Assembly (NCBI GenBank): GCA_037440925.1
Contig: JBBITF010000015.1
Location: 1 to 64,000, forward strand
Reading direction: 5' to 3'
Source: JAABUE01 sp037440925
Lineage (GTDB): Bacteria; Chloroflexota; Anaerolineae; Anaerolineales; Villigracilaceae
Length of the DNA: 64,000 nucleotides
The notes beneath the pieces were generated by a model. That model worked only from the letters and a program-made list of their open reading frames with translations. It ran no database searches and was not told the origin of the DNA. Below are positions 49,859-59,290 of the stretch, piece by piece; position 1 is the stretch's first letter; each line of letters opens with the position of its first letter. The translations under genes and the position numbers were made by a program.

Positions 49859-50731
49859 ATGCGCGGAATCCTCTCAGGCCTCACCGCTGCCGCGATTTGG
49901 GGCGGAATGTACGTAATCAGCAAAGTTATGTTAGACGTGATCCCGCCGTTTACGCTGCTGGCGTTAAGGCTGATATTGGGTATCCTCAGCCTGGCCGTTG
50001 TTTTCCTGCTCCAACATACCCAAGAAATCTCTCAAAGCCTTCCTTCAGCCTCTCAAATGCGCGATTCGTTTCTGGTCGGCGTGGTAGGCTATGGAATCTC
50101 GCTTGGCTTCCAGTTCGTAGGCACAAAACTTTCGACAGCCTCCAACGGGGCGCTGGTCACTTCGGCCACGCCGGCCTTTGTGTTGTTGTTCGCCCCTTAT
50201 CTGCTACACGAAAAGCACACACCGCGCCGCATCCTGGCGCTGCTCATCTCCACCCTGGGCGTACTGGCAGTGATTGACCCACGCAAAGCAGAACTTTCTC
50301 CCTCCCTATTTTGGGGCAATCTCAGCCTGCTGGCTGCCGCTTTGACCTGGGCGCTGTATTCAGTATTGGTGCGCAAAGTGACCCAAAAAGCAGACTTGCT
50401 GGTATCAAGCGCGGTCATGCTGGCGGGCGGCGTCCCTTCTAGCCTGTTATTGGCAGGCTGGGAAATGCAAACGCAAGGCATCGGAGAAATCAACCTGGCC
50501 GTCATTGGCGGAATCTTATACTTAGGGATCCTTTCGACGGCGTTGGCCATGTTCCTGTGGAACTATGCTTTTGCCAAATTGCCCGCCGCGATAGCCTCTC
50601 TGACCTTCTTTGCTCAGCCTCTGGTGGGAACCTTTCTAGGCTGGCTGTTCCTGAAAGAACCGATCACGCCGCTCTTCTTAGCCGGCGGCATATTGATTGG
50701 AATAGGGCTGGTGATTGCCAGCCAGGAATAA
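49859..50731 (+). CDS. DMT-family (EamA) exporter
   Basis: The 290-residue protein has ten membrane helices in two EamA repeats (AAAIWGGMYVISKVML in the first; LLAAALTWALYSVLVRK in the second). Such carriers export metabolites or amino acids; the substrate is not predictable. The ATG at 49859 follows the GGDEF stop by 7 bp, so the two genes are probably co-transcribed. Confidence 0.9.
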   Translation: MRGILSGLTAAAIWGGMYVISKVMLDVIPPFTLLALRLILGILSLAVVFLLQHTQEISQSLPSASQMRDSFLVGVVGYGISLGFQFVGTKLSTASNGALVTSATPAFVLLFAPYLLHEKHTPRRILALLISTLGVLAVIDPRKAELSPSLFWGNLSLLAAALTWALYSVLVRKVTQKADLLVSSAVMLAGGVPSSLLLAGWEMQTQGIGEINLAVIGGILYLGILSTALAMFLWNYAFAKLPAAIASLTFFAQPLVGTFLGWLFLKEPITPLFLAGGILIGIGLVIASQE

Positions 50732-50777
50732 TAGCCGGGCGATTTACCAGAACAAATGTTTAATCTGACATTGTCAA

Positions 50778-50825
50778 GTTACCTACCCTCCCCTAACCCT
50801 CTCCCAGGTCTCGACAAGCTCGACC
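50778..50825. repeat. Family D repeat at the 3' end of pyruvate kinase (D2)
   Basis: This is the inverted copy of 43119-43169. Read on the minus strand it encodes the last 14 residues of pyruvate kinase and its stop codon. Confidence 0.75.
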
Positions 50826-52275
50826 CATTTGCAACTTCGATCGTCTCACCCACCGTATGCAACAGAGCCATATTGGGCGGACGGACAGCCCCCACCGGAA
50901 AGCCACACACCAACACCACCTGTTGGCCGGCCTGAATGCCCGTTCGCAGCAGAGCCGAGTCAAGAGAACGAATCATCTCCTCTAAGGTGTTGGCAAACGG
51001 CACCAGCTGAGCGTCTACACCCCATAAGAAGGCCATCTTTTGATAGGTGGATGCCTCTGGAGTAAAAGCCAGAATGGGCTTGACGGGGCGAATCTTGGAC
51101 ATCAGCCAAGCAGTATGGCCCTGCATCGTAAACACAGCCACAGCCGCCACATCGCGATCGTGCGCCAACTCGCGGGCAGCGCGCGCCATTGACGCGGCGT
51201 CGCTTTCGCCAAGAGCGGGGGGATGTTCTTGGGCGCTGCCCCATTCCAAAAAATGAGCCTCAGCCTCGCGCACCACGCGATCCATCATATCAACCGCTTC
51301 CAACGGATACTGACCAGAAGCAGTTTCAGCCGAAAGCATAACCGCATCGGTGCCATCGAAGACGGCATTGGCTACGTCGGAGGCCTCGGCGCGGGTAGGC
51401 AATGGGTTCTGAATCATGGATTCCAACATTTGCGTAGCGGTAATGACCAGTTTCGCACGCGCGTTGGCCTGTTGGATGATGTGTTTCTGCAAGACCGGCA
51501 CACGCTCTGGCGGCATCTCCACTCCCAGGTCGCCGCGCGCCACCATCACTCCGTCCACAACCTCCAGGATTTCAGGGAGTTGCTCGAGCGCCTCGGGACG
51601 TTCCAGTTTGGCAATCAAGAGCGGCAGGGAAGCGCCTGCCGCAAAACGTTCCATCGCAGCGCGCACCTGCTGTACATCTCCTGCTGAACGGACAAACGAG
51701 ACGGCAACTGCATCCACGCCCTGGGCAATGCCAAACGAGAGGTCGTTCTCATCTTTGGGAGTAAATCCCGCTACCCGTAATCGGACGCCAGGCAGGTTGA
51801 TGCCCTTGTGAGAGAAAAGCGGCCCGCCGACCAGCACCTGCGCGCGCAGCGCGCGGCCTTGTACGGAATCCACTTCCAGCGTAAGACGACCGTCATCGAG
51901 CAGCAAGCGATCTCCGGCTTGGACAGAATCGAATAATTCGCAAAAATCAACCGGGATGAGCGGCCCGTCCAACTGCGGCGGCGCGTCTGAAGCGGCATAC
52001 AATGTCACTTGCTGGCCGTTTTCCAAATTCAGCGGTTGAAGAAGGTTGCCCACACGCACCTTGGGGCCTTGTAAATCCTGCAAGATGCCCACCGCACGCC
52101 CCAGCCGCGCGGCTGCTTTGCGAACGGCGCGAATGCGGGCTGCATGTTGCTCATGCGTGCCATGCGAAAAATTCAGGCGCGCCACATCCACGCCTGCCAG
52201 CAGTAAACGCTCAAGCACGGTCTCGCTATCGCTGGCAGGGCCGAGGGTGGCTACAATCTTGACGCGGCGGTTCAT
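50779..52275 (-). CDS. pyk: Pyruvate kinase
   Basis: Pyruvate kinase converts phosphoenolpyruvate and ADP to pyruvate and ATP. Motifs are KIVATLGPAS, RLNFSHGTHEQH, LLIAKLERPEAL, MVARGDLGVEMP and the signature MLESMIQNPLPTRAEASDVANAVFDGTDAVMLS (given in part). The 498-residue chain ends in SSLSRPGRGLGEGR, an extra tail encoded by a dispersed repeat (50778-50825). It starts 4 bp after the CoA-transferase stop and is the third gene of the ald-transferase-pyk unit. Confidence 0.95.
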   Translation of the reverse strand: MNRRVKIVATLGPASDSETVLERLLLAGVDVARLNFSHGTHEQHAARIRAVRKAAARLGRAVGILQDLQGPKVRVGNLLQPLNLENGQQVTLYAASDAPPQLDGPLIPVDFCELFDSVQAGDRLLLDDGRLTLEVDSVQGRALRAQVLVGGPLFSHKGINLPGVRLRVAGFTPKDENDLSFGIAQGVDAVAVSFVRSAGDVQQVRAAMERFAAGASLPLLIAKLERPEALEQLPEILEVVDGVMVARGDLGVEMPPERVPVLQKHIIQQANARAKLVITATQMLESMIQNPLPTRAEASDVANAVFDGTDAVMLSAETASGQYPLEAVDMMDRVVREAEAHFLEWGSAQEHPPALGESDAASMARAARELAHDRDVAAVAVFTMQGHTAWLMSKIRPVKPILAFTPEASTYQKMAFLWGVDAQLVPFANTLEEMIRSLDSALLRTGIQAGQQVVLVCGFPVGAVRPPNMALLHTVGETIEVANGSSLSRPGRGLGEGR

Positions 52276-52279
52276 GTGT

Positions 52280-53590
52280 CTAAATGTAATGTAATTCGCT
52301 GGCCTGTTTTCTCAAATCAGCGCGGAAGTCGGGATGCGCAATATTGATTAATTGGTTGGCGCGCTGACGGATGGTCTTACCATATAAGTCGGCTACGCCA
52401 TACTCGGTGACAATGTAGCGCACGTGATTGCGCGTGGTCACCACGCCGGCGCCCTGTTTGAGCATGGCCGAAATCTTGGAAATCGCCGTTCCATCGCGCA
52501 TTACATTGACGCTTGGCAGGGCAACAATCGGCACGCCGCCTTTCGAGCGAGAAGCGCCGTAGATAAAGTCCAGTTGACCGCCCACGCCGGAGTATAACTT
52601 GGGGCCAATGCTGTCGGCGCACACCTGGCCGGTCAGGTCCACTTCAATAGCCGAGTTGATGGCCACCATGCGGTCATTCTGCGCAATGACAAAGGGATCG
52701 TTGACGTATTCGGTGCGATGTAATTCGATGAGCGGGTTGTCGTCTACCCAGTCGTACAGGCGCTTGGTGCCAATTATGAAGCCTGCCACAATTTTTCCAG
52801 GATGCAAACTCTTTTGCACGTTGGTCAATACCCCGGCATTGACGAGGTCAATCACGCCATCGGAAAACAATTCGGAATGAATGCCCAGGTCTTTCTTGGT
52901 AAAGAGGTATTTAAGGACCGCATCAGGAATAGCGCCAATGCCCATCTGCATGGTTGCGCCGTCAGGTATCAGTTCGGCAATATAACCGGCAATCTTCTCC
53001 ACAATGTCGGATGCCCCCTCTTCGGCCATGGGCATTTCAGCGATGGGGTAATTTACCGGGATGATGTAGTTCAAGCGGCTGACATGGATGAACGAGTCTC
53101 CCAGAGTGCGCGGCATCTGCTCGTTGACTTCTGCAATGATGGCCCTGGCCGATTCAGCCGCCGACTTCGTCAGGCCAACCTCTACCCCCAAACTGCAAAA
53201 GCCATGTTCATCGGGCAGAGAGACATGAATCAGGGCGACATCCAACGGCAAAATACCGCGCTTGAACAACAATGGGAATTCGGAAAGTAAAACCGGGGTA
53301 AAGTCGGCGCGCCCCTCATGTACTGCCTTGCGGATATTGGCACTGATAAATATCGAGTTGACGCGCAGATGCCCTTGCATGGCCTCACTGACATAATCAG
53401 CCGAGCCCACCGTCAACGCCTGGACGATTTCCACATCGCTCAGGTTGGGAGCATAATTCACCAACGCCGCCAGAATCTTTTGCGGCACCGAAACATTACC
53501 GGTCAGGAAGATACGCTGCCCCGATTGGATGACTTTGACTGCTTCTTCGGGGGTGGTCACGCGCGATTGATAGACACTAGTCCAATCCAT
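52280..53590 (-). CDS. Acetyl-CoA hydrolase/CoA-transferase family protein
   Basis: The 436-residue protein belongs to the 4-hydroxybutyrate/acetate CoA-transferase family. The catalytic Glu is in GIHSELFSDG, and GVGGQLDFIYGASRSKGG is the CoA-binding glycine region. It exchanges CoA between acyl-CoA and acetate. GGAGGAGGGG precedes ATG 53590, eight codons inside a longer open frame. It overlaps alanine dehydrogenase by 14 bp and is followed by pyk after 4 bp. A role in acetate formation or amino-acid fermentation fits. Confidence 0.92.
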   Translation of the reverse strand: MDWTSVYQSRVTTPEEAVKVIQSGQRIFLTGNVSVPQKILAALVNYAPNLSDVEIVQALTVGSADYVSEAMQGHLRVNSIFISANIRKAVHEGRADFTPVLLSEFPLLFKRGILPLDVALIHVSLPDEHGFCSLGVEVGLTKSAAESARAIIAEVNEQMPRTLGDSFIHVSRLNYIIPVNYPIAEMPMAEEGASDIVEKIAGYIAELIPDGATMQMGIGAIPDAVLKYLFTKKDLGIHSELFSDGVIDLVNAGVLTNVQKSLHPGKIVAGFIIGTKRLYDWVDDNPLIELHRTEYVNDPFVIAQNDRMVAINSAIEVDLTGQVCADSIGPKLYSGVGGQLDFIYGASRSKGGVPIVALPSVNVMRDGTAISKISAMLKQGAGVVTTRNHVRYIVTEYGVADLYGKTIRQRANQLINIAHPDFRADLRKQASELHYI

Positions 53591-54683
53591 ATACCCCTCC
53601 TCCAACCTGACCATTCAAGCGTGACAGGTGCAGCATTTGTCCTTCTAACGTGCAAACCGCTTTCTCGAGGGCTGGATTCTCCGTTATTGCTTGCCGGAAA
53701 CCTTTGTTAGCCAATTCCAAAATATAAGGCATTGCAGCATTGACAAAGGCATGGGTAGCTGTGCGCGCCACCGCCGCAGGAATGTTCGGCACACAGTAGT
53801 GAATGACGCCTTCTTCGACAAACGTACACTGTTCATGCGTGGTCGGCCGGGAAGTTTCCACGCAACCGCCCTGGTCAATGCTCATATCAATAATCAACGA
53901 ACGAGGCTTCATTTTCTTGACAACCTCACGTTTCAACACAATCGGCGAACGTTCTCCCGGCACCAGTACAGCGCCTACCACCACATCGGCAAAAGCGCAC
54001 GTGCGATCAATATTTTTGGAAGTAGCAATCATCGTCACAGTCTGCGGGAAACGCTCTTCGAGCCGCTGCAAAGCGCGCAAATCGCTATCCAGCACGGTCA
54101 CATGCGCGCCGTTTCCCAAAAATGCCTGAGTTGCAGAAGTGCCGGCCACACCGGCGCCGATAATGACCACCTCAGCCGGGGGCACCCCGGCGATGCCGCT
54201 CAATAAAATTCCCTTGCCGCCCTTGTAATTCTGCATGAAATGAGCCGCTATTTGCGCCGTCATCCGTCCGCCAATTTGCGCCAACGGTTTCTTGACCGGC
54301 GTGGTGCCATCTGCCTCTTGAATTTGCTCATAGGCAATCGCAGTGATCTTGTTTTTGACCAGAATATCAATCTTATCCTGACGAGAAGAAGCCAAATGCA
54401 ACAAGCCTGCCAACACTGTGCCAGGCCGCATCCATTCCAATTCTTCTTTCAGGGGACGCGCAAACTTCAACAATAGATCAGCGCGACCAAACACCTCGTC
54501 GGGCGCATAGACAATGCGCGCCCCGGCGCGTTCATACTCATGGTCTGAAAAACCGGCCCCCAAACCGGCCTCATGCTCCACAAAAATCGTATGCCCATGA
54601 TGTTTCAAAATTTCGACCCCCGCCGGTGAAAGACCAACGCGGAATTCAGAAGGACGCCGTTCTTTTGGAATGCCAATGTTCAT
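53577..54683 (-). CDS. ald: Alanine dehydrogenase
   Basis: Alanine dehydrogenase interconverts alanine and pyruvate with NAD. It starts MNIGIPKERRPSEFRVGL, keeps LLKFARPLKEEL, the NAD fold VVIIGAGVAGTSATQAFLGNG and the SIDQGGCVETSRPTTH and HYCVPNIPAAVARTAT motifs. The 368-residue length is normal. GAGGAG precedes the ATG. It is the first gene of the operon with the CoA-transferase and pyruvate kinase. Confidence 0.96.
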   Translation of the reverse strand: MNIGIPKERRPSEFRVGLSPAGVEILKHHGHTIFVEHEAGLGAGFSDHEYERAGARIVYAPDEVFGRADLLLKFARPLKEELEWMRPGTVLAGLLHLASSRQDKIDILVKNKITAIAYEQIQEADGTTPVKKPLAQIGGRMTAQIAAHFMQNYKGGKGILLSGIAGVPPAEVVIIGAGVAGTSATQAFLGNGAHVTVLDSDLRALQRLEERFPQTVTMIATSKNIDRTCAFADVVVGAVLVPGERSPIVLKREVVKKMKPRSLIIDMSIDQGGCVETSRPTTHEQCTFVEEGVIHYCVPNIPAAVARTATHAFVNAAMPYILELANKGFRQAITENPALEKAVCTLEGQMLHLSRLNGQVGGGVYGLD

Positions 54684-54987
54684 AGAAATCTCCTCAAAAG
54701 GCCCTAACTCGGACGAGCCGAAATCGGCATAAAGTACATAAGTCTACACGTATACAAGTATGTGCCTTTCGTGTTCAAGAATTCTTGCACAAAAAACAAG
54801 AATTATAACTACCTACCCACTAGGTCTTGCCGCAGACCCTAAAGGTTTCTTTTGCAAACAAGACGCCAATTCTACGGAAAAGGTCTCCTGCCTCCAAAAG
54901 GTTTCGATAGCAGCGCAAACCTTTAGGGTCTTGTTGTTATAGAAAGGGTAGGCAGTTACCAAGAATTTCACTTGTAAGGTATCAATT
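54684..54987. other. Leader region of ald with a MITE-like element
   Basis: About 300 bp between ald and rocD hold GTACATAAG/TACAAGTATG words (54733-54769), related to those near acsB and acsV, and the element at 54805-54959. No gene is visible. Confidence 0.65.
54805..54959. mobile_element. MITE-like element, family C
   Basis: This 155-bp element has ends ATAACTACCTACCC (54805-54818) and GGGTAGGCAGTTAC (54946-54959), complementary at 12 of 14 positions. It is flanked by an exact 8-bp direct repeat CAAGAATT (54797-54804 and 54960-54967). Inside, GACCCTAAAGGTTT (54835-54848) and its perfect complement (54917-54930) form a second inverted pair. It has no coding capacity. The right end is shared with family D (43119). 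Confidence 0.8.
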
Positions 54988-56190
54988 TCAGTTCATATTC
55001 AACACATCACGGATAGCAGGCAAGGCCCAGTCAATCGTCGCCTTGTCAATCACCAGCGGCGGAGCAAAGCGGATCACGTTCTGGTGTGTTTCCTTGGCCA
55101 GGATGCCTTTGGATTGCAGCGCCTCGCAAAAACGCCGCGCGCCACCGGCTGAGGGCTTCAATTCCACGCCAATCAGCAAGCCTTTGCCGCGCACTTCTTT
55201 GACATGCGGACTGGGAATTTCCGCCAACTGTTCGACGAAATACCTGCCCAGGCTTTCTGCGCGCTCTGGCAAGTTTTCCTCGCGGATGACCCTCAACGCG
55301 GCGCGCGCCACTGCTGCTGCCAGCGGATTGCCGCCAAAAGTGGACCCATGCTCCCCCGCCTGGAACAGACCCATCACGTTCCGGTCAGCCAGCACGGCAG
55401 AAACAGGATAGAAACCGCCTGAGAGCGCCTTACCAATGACAATCATATCCGGGCGCACGTTCTCATGTTGACAGGCAAACAGTTTCCCTGTACGCCCCAG
55501 GCCGGTTTGAATTTCATCGGCAATGAGCAAGACATTGTGCTTTTTACAAACCTCAGCCGCTTGCTTGAGAAAACCTGGCGGCGGAATAACGACGCCCGCT
55601 TCACCCTGAATAGGTTCCACCAAAAAGGCAGCAGTATGAGGCGTTATGGCTTTCTCCAGGGCAGCCGCATCACCGTATGGAACAACTACGAAGCCCGGCG
55701 TGAACGGCCCAAAATCTTCACGATAGGCAGGTTCGGTAGAAAATGAAATGACGGTCGTCGTCCGCCCATGAAAGTTGCCAGATGCCACAATGATCTCGGC
55801 CTGATGACGTGGCACCTTCTTCACCACATAGGCCCACTTACGCGCCAACTTGACGGCTGTTTCTACCGCCTCAGCGCCAGAGTTCATCGGCAAAGACATC
55901 TCATAGCCACTCATCTCAAAGAGTTCTTTGTAAAAGAGCGGAAGTTGATCGTTGCGGAAAGCGCGCGAGGTGAGCGTAACTTTGTGCGCTTGCTCCACCA
56001 ACGCCGCCAAGATTTTGGGGTGGACATGCCCCTGGTTGACCGCTGAATAGGCGCTCAAACAATCCAGGTAGCGTTTGCCATCCACGTCATACACCCATAC
56101 CCCTTCGGCCCTCTCGATAACCACATCCAGCGGATGATAGTTATGCGCGCCGTATTGTTCCTCCAACGCAATATAGTCTTTGGTATTCAT
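54988..56190 (-). CDS. rocD: Ornithine aminotransferase
   Basis: RocD converts ornithine and 2-oxoglutarate to glutamate semialdehyde and glutamate with PLP. Family features are YGAHNYHPLDVVIERAEG at the N-terminus, MNSGAEAVETAVKLARKW, LLIADEIQTGLGRTGK and the PLP lysine in VIGKALSGGFYPVSA. The ATG at 56190 is preferred (AGGGA ten bases upstream); 56202 is an alternative. Length is about 400. It is followed upstream by argF in the same orientation, 79 bp apart. Confidence 0.94.
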   Translation of the reverse strand: MNTKDYIALEEQYGAHNYHPLDVVIERAEGVWVYDVDGKRYLDCLSAYSAVNQGHVHPKILAALVEQAHKVTLTSRAFRNDQLPLFYKELFEMSGYEMSLPMNSGAEAVETAVKLARKWAYVVKKVPRHQAEIIVASGNFHGRTTTVISFSTEPAYREDFGPFTPGFVVVPYGDAAALEKAITPHTAAFLVEPIQGEAGVVIPPPGFLKQAAEVCKKHNVLLIADEIQTGLGRTGKLFACQHENVRPDMIVIGKALSGGFYPVSAVLADRNVMGLFQAGEHGSTFGGNPLAAAVARAALRVIREENLPERAESLGRYFVEQLAEIPSPHVKEVRGKGLLIGVELKPSAGGARRFCEALQSKGILAKETHQNVIRFAPPLVIDKATIDWALPAIRDVLNMN

Positions 56191-56269
56191 GCTTGGATTC
56201 ATCCCTTGAGCGCTATGCATAACGCATCACGCCTCACGCAACCCATAACACATCATCTCTAAAAAACTT

Positions 56270-57193
56270 CTACGCCACGCCAAACAAGCGCGCCAGGATT
56301 GCCTTCTGTGCATGTAAACGATTATGCGCCTGCGGGAAGATGACCGAGTGCGGGCCGTCGGCTACTTCGTCGGTCAATTCCTGGTTGCGATGGGCCGGCA
56401 GGCAGTGCATCACAATCACATCTTTATCGGCCTCACTCACCAGTTGAGCATTGACTTGATAAGGCGGAAAGACTTTCTCGCGTTTGGCGGCTTCTTCTTC
56501 CTGTCCCATACTGGTCCATGTATCGGTATAGATGACCTGTGCATGTTTGACCGCTTCATGCGGGTCGCGCAGGTAAGAAATCTTTGCGCCCGACTGGGCA
56601 GCCAATTTTGCGCCGGTTTGGCGCGCTGCTTCAGGCATGTCATACCCTTCGGGGTTGGCAATGATGAAATTACCGCCCAACATCACTACAATGTGCATCA
56701 AAGAAACGGCTACGTTGTTCCCATCGCCTACAAAAGTCACATTCAGGCCCTTCATGGCGCCAAATTTCTCGATGATGGTCAGCGCATCGGCCATGGCCTG
56801 ACAGGGATGGCTGAAATCGCTCAAACCATTGATGACCGGCACGGACGACCACTTTGCCAACTCGACTACATGGGCATGTTCAAACACCCGCGCCATCACC
56901 GCCTGCACATAGCCAGACATCACACGGGCTACATCTGCAATGGATTCACGCTTGCCCAGCCCGATTTCGTTAGGAGAAAGGTATAACGCATCGCCGCCCA
57001 TGTGACGCATAGCCATATCAAACGAAACGCGCGTCCGCAGGCTGGGTTTTTGGAAAATCATACCCAATACTTTCCCTTTGAACAAGGGCGGGTTGCCGCC
57101 GGCGAAGTATTCCTTCTTAAGCCGAATGGCAAGGTCTAGGATGTCCTGGATTTCAGCGGGGGAGTAATCGGACACATCGAGGAAGTGTTTCAT
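56270..57193 (-). CDS. argF: Ornithine carbamoyltransferase
   Basis: ArgF makes citrulline from ornithine and carbamoyl phosphate (or the reverse in the deiminase pathway). The carbamoyl-phosphate loop reads PSLRTRVSFDMAM (usual STRT has become SLRT), with HPCQAMADALT and the ornithine loop HCLPAHRNQELTDEV. The 307-residue length is normal. AAGGAG precedes the ATG. Adjacent rocD uses the same substrate, so arginine synthesis and ornithine breakdown are both possible. Confidence 0.95.
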   Translation of the reverse strand: MKHFLDVSDYSPAEIQDILDLAIRLKKEYFAGGNPPLFKGKVLGMIFQKPSLRTRVSFDMAMRHMGGDALYLSPNEIGLGKRESIADVARVMSGYVQAVMARVFEHAHVVELAKWSSVPVINGLSDFSHPCQAMADALTIIEKFGAMKGLNVTFVGDGNNVAVSLMHIVVMLGGNFIIANPEGYDMPEAARQTGAKLAAQSGAKISYLRDPHEAVKHAQVIYTDTWTSMGQEEEAAKREKVFPPYQVNAQLVSEADKDVIVMHCLPAHRNQELTDEVADGPHSVIFPQAHNRLHAQKAILARLFGVA

Positions 57194-57290
57194 AGTTTCG
57201 GTCTCCTTTTAGGAAGTGAAAGATATGCCCCGAGCGCCGCGCAGTCGAGAGGCGTATTAAGTTGTATGTAGATTGTATCAGATGGGCGCG

Positions 57291-59285
57291 TTATTGTGCA
57301 GTGTTTTGCTTCAGAGCCTCGGCCAGAGGAAGAGGTTCCCCAAAAGCATAACCCTGAGCGTAATCCACGCCCATTTCCCGGAGTTGACCAATGACCCCTT
57401 TCTGTTCGACATGTTCAGCAACGGTAGAGATACCCATGATATGACCGACTTGATGAATTGCGGCTACCATGGCCTGGTCATTTTGGTTTTCAAACATGTC
57501 CTCAACGAAACTACCGTCTATCTTGAGATAATCCACCGATAGCCTCTTCAAATATCGAAAAGAAGACAAGCCACTGCCAAAGTCATCCAACGCCACGCGA
57601 ACGCCCAGGCGCTGCACCTCGCTGACAAAGAGCTGCGCCTTTTCCAGATTGTGGATGGCCGCCGTTTCAGTGATTTCAAAGCAAAGTTGAGATGGAGGCG
57701 TCTGGAATTCTTCCAGTTTTTCACGCACATAATCGAGCAGCGTCTCGTCGTTGAGCGAATTCCCTGACAAGTTGATGAAGATACGCAGGCCGTCACTCAC
57801 TGTCTGGCCTGCCAATGCAGACAGAACAGCACGGATGACCCAACGGTCTATATTGGTCATCAAACCATAACGCTCTGCCGCTAGAATGAAAGAGTTGGGC
57901 AAAATCATCTGCCCTTCAGCGCCCTTCAGTCGCAGCAATACCTCGTAAAATTTTTGATGTTCTCCGCTTTCGTTCAACGGCATGACAGGCTGACAATACA
58001 ATTGGAAGAGGTTTTTTTCGATGGCTTGCTGAAGTTCGGCGGCTTGTAAGATGGCGCCGTGCCGTTTAGCAGTTTCGCTGTCTGTGGGGTGATAAATGTG
58101 CAAACGGCCGCGTCCAAGATCTTTGGCGGTGTAACAAGCCACGTCTGCTTCGCTCAATGCCTGAGAGATGCTCTCGGTCTGGCTATTGATAACGACAAGC
58201 CCTATGCTGACCCCTACTTGGAAAGTTCGCCCTTCCCAAACAAATTGGTAATGCTGCAAACGTTTAATGATTTTATTGACAGCCCGAACCGCTTTTTCCA
58301 GGGGACAATATTCCAGCAACAGACCAAATTCATCTCCGCCCAGGCGCGCCAGCGTGTCTCGTTGACGAAATAAGCCACGCAGCAGATAGGCGATTTGTTT
58401 GAGCAGCGCATCGCCAGCGTTATGACCAACAGTGTCATTGATGACCTTGAACTGGTCCAAGTCAAGATAGCATAAGGTATGTTGCACGTCATGTTTTTTA
58501 GCGCTGGCCAGGCAATGCTCCAAGCGTATCTCGAACTCGCGCCGGTTGACCAGCCCGGTCAAGACATCATGCGAAGCGTCATACGCCAATTGACGTTGCA
58601 GTTGCCGCGCCTCAGTCACGTCGCGGAAGACCAGCACAACTCCAATCGTTTGTCCAGCGCGATTGCGAATGGGAGCAGCCGAATCGGCAATCGAAAATTC
58701 TTTGCCATCGCGGCGGATGAGAACGGTGTGATTCGCCAACCCAGTCGCATGGCCTTCTCTCAAGCAACGCGCCACCGGGTCTTGGGCCGGCTCGCGGGTC
58801 AGTTCATTTACGATACGAAAAACATTTCCCAAGGTTTGGCCACGCGCTTCGTCCACACGCCAACCGGTTAAGGCCTCGGCAGTCGCATTGAGGTATTCTA
58901 CCCTTCCGCTTGGGTCGGTGGCGATCACAGCATCGCCGATACACGCCAGCGTCACCTGGGCGCGTTCCTTTTGCTCAAAGAGCGCTTCTTCTACCCGTTT
59001 TTGCGCTTTGAACTGCTGATCCATGTGGAATGAAAAAAAGAAGAAAAGGAAGAAAGGCAAAAACAAGATTTCAAAGTAATCTTCATAAACGTCCAAAGCC
59101 GCCGAGATTTCAAGATGTTCCAGGGTATTGGACAGGCCAACCAAAACATATAGCCCCACAGACAGGCCCAGGAACATCCTGGAAACAACGCCCAACTTTC
59201 CTTTCAGCAGCAAGAGAATCAGCGTCAGAGCAAGCACAAAGCCGGCAGTTGAAAGGATGTTGAGGAAGGCAATCCAACTCTCCAT
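57291..59285 (-). CDS. Membrane PAS-GGDEF-EAL protein (cyclic di-GMP turnover)
   Basis: The 664-residue protein has three N-terminal membrane helices (about 8-28, 36-55, 68-90), a PAS domain (about 110-230), a GGDEF domain (about 240-400; ARLGGDEFGLLL, intact) and an EAL domain (about 410-660). The EAL motif reads EVLLR instead of EALLR; later motifs (NLSGNSL, DDFGSG, DYLKIDG) are kept. It may make and hydrolyse cyclic di-GMP. It starts 5 bp after a small membrane protein gene. Confidence 0.93.
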   Translation of the reverse strand: MESWIAFLNILSTAGFVLALTLILLLLKGKLGVVSRMFLGLSVGLYVLVGLSNTLEHLEISAALDVYEDYFEILFLPFFLFFFFSFHMDQQFKAQKRVEEALFEQKERAQVTLACIGDAVIATDPSGRVEYLNATAEALTGWRVDEARGQTLGNVFRIVNELTREPAQDPVARCLREGHATGLANHTVLIRRDGKEFSIADSAAPIRNRAGQTIGVVLVFRDVTEARQLQRQLAYDASHDVLTGLVNRREFEIRLEHCLASAKKHDVQHTLCYLDLDQFKVINDTVGHNAGDALLKQIAYLLRGLFRQRDTLARLGGDEFGLLLEYCPLEKAVRAVNKIIKRLQHYQFVWEGRTFQVGVSIGLVVINSQTESISQALSEADVACYTAKDLGRGRLHIYHPTDSETAKRHGAILQAAELQQAIEKNLFQLYCQPVMPLNESGEHQKFYEVLLRLKGAEGQMILPNSFILAAERYGLMTNIDRWVIRAVLSALAGQTVSDGLRIFINLSGNSLNDETLLDYVREKLEEFQTPPSQLCFEITETAAIHNLEKAQLFVSEVQRLGVRVALDDFGSGLSSFRYLKRLSVDYLKIDGSFVEDMFENQNDQAMVAAIHQVGHIMGISTVAEHVEQKGVIGQLREMGVDYAQGYAFGEPLPLAEALKQNTAQ

Positions 59286-59290
59286 CTGTA

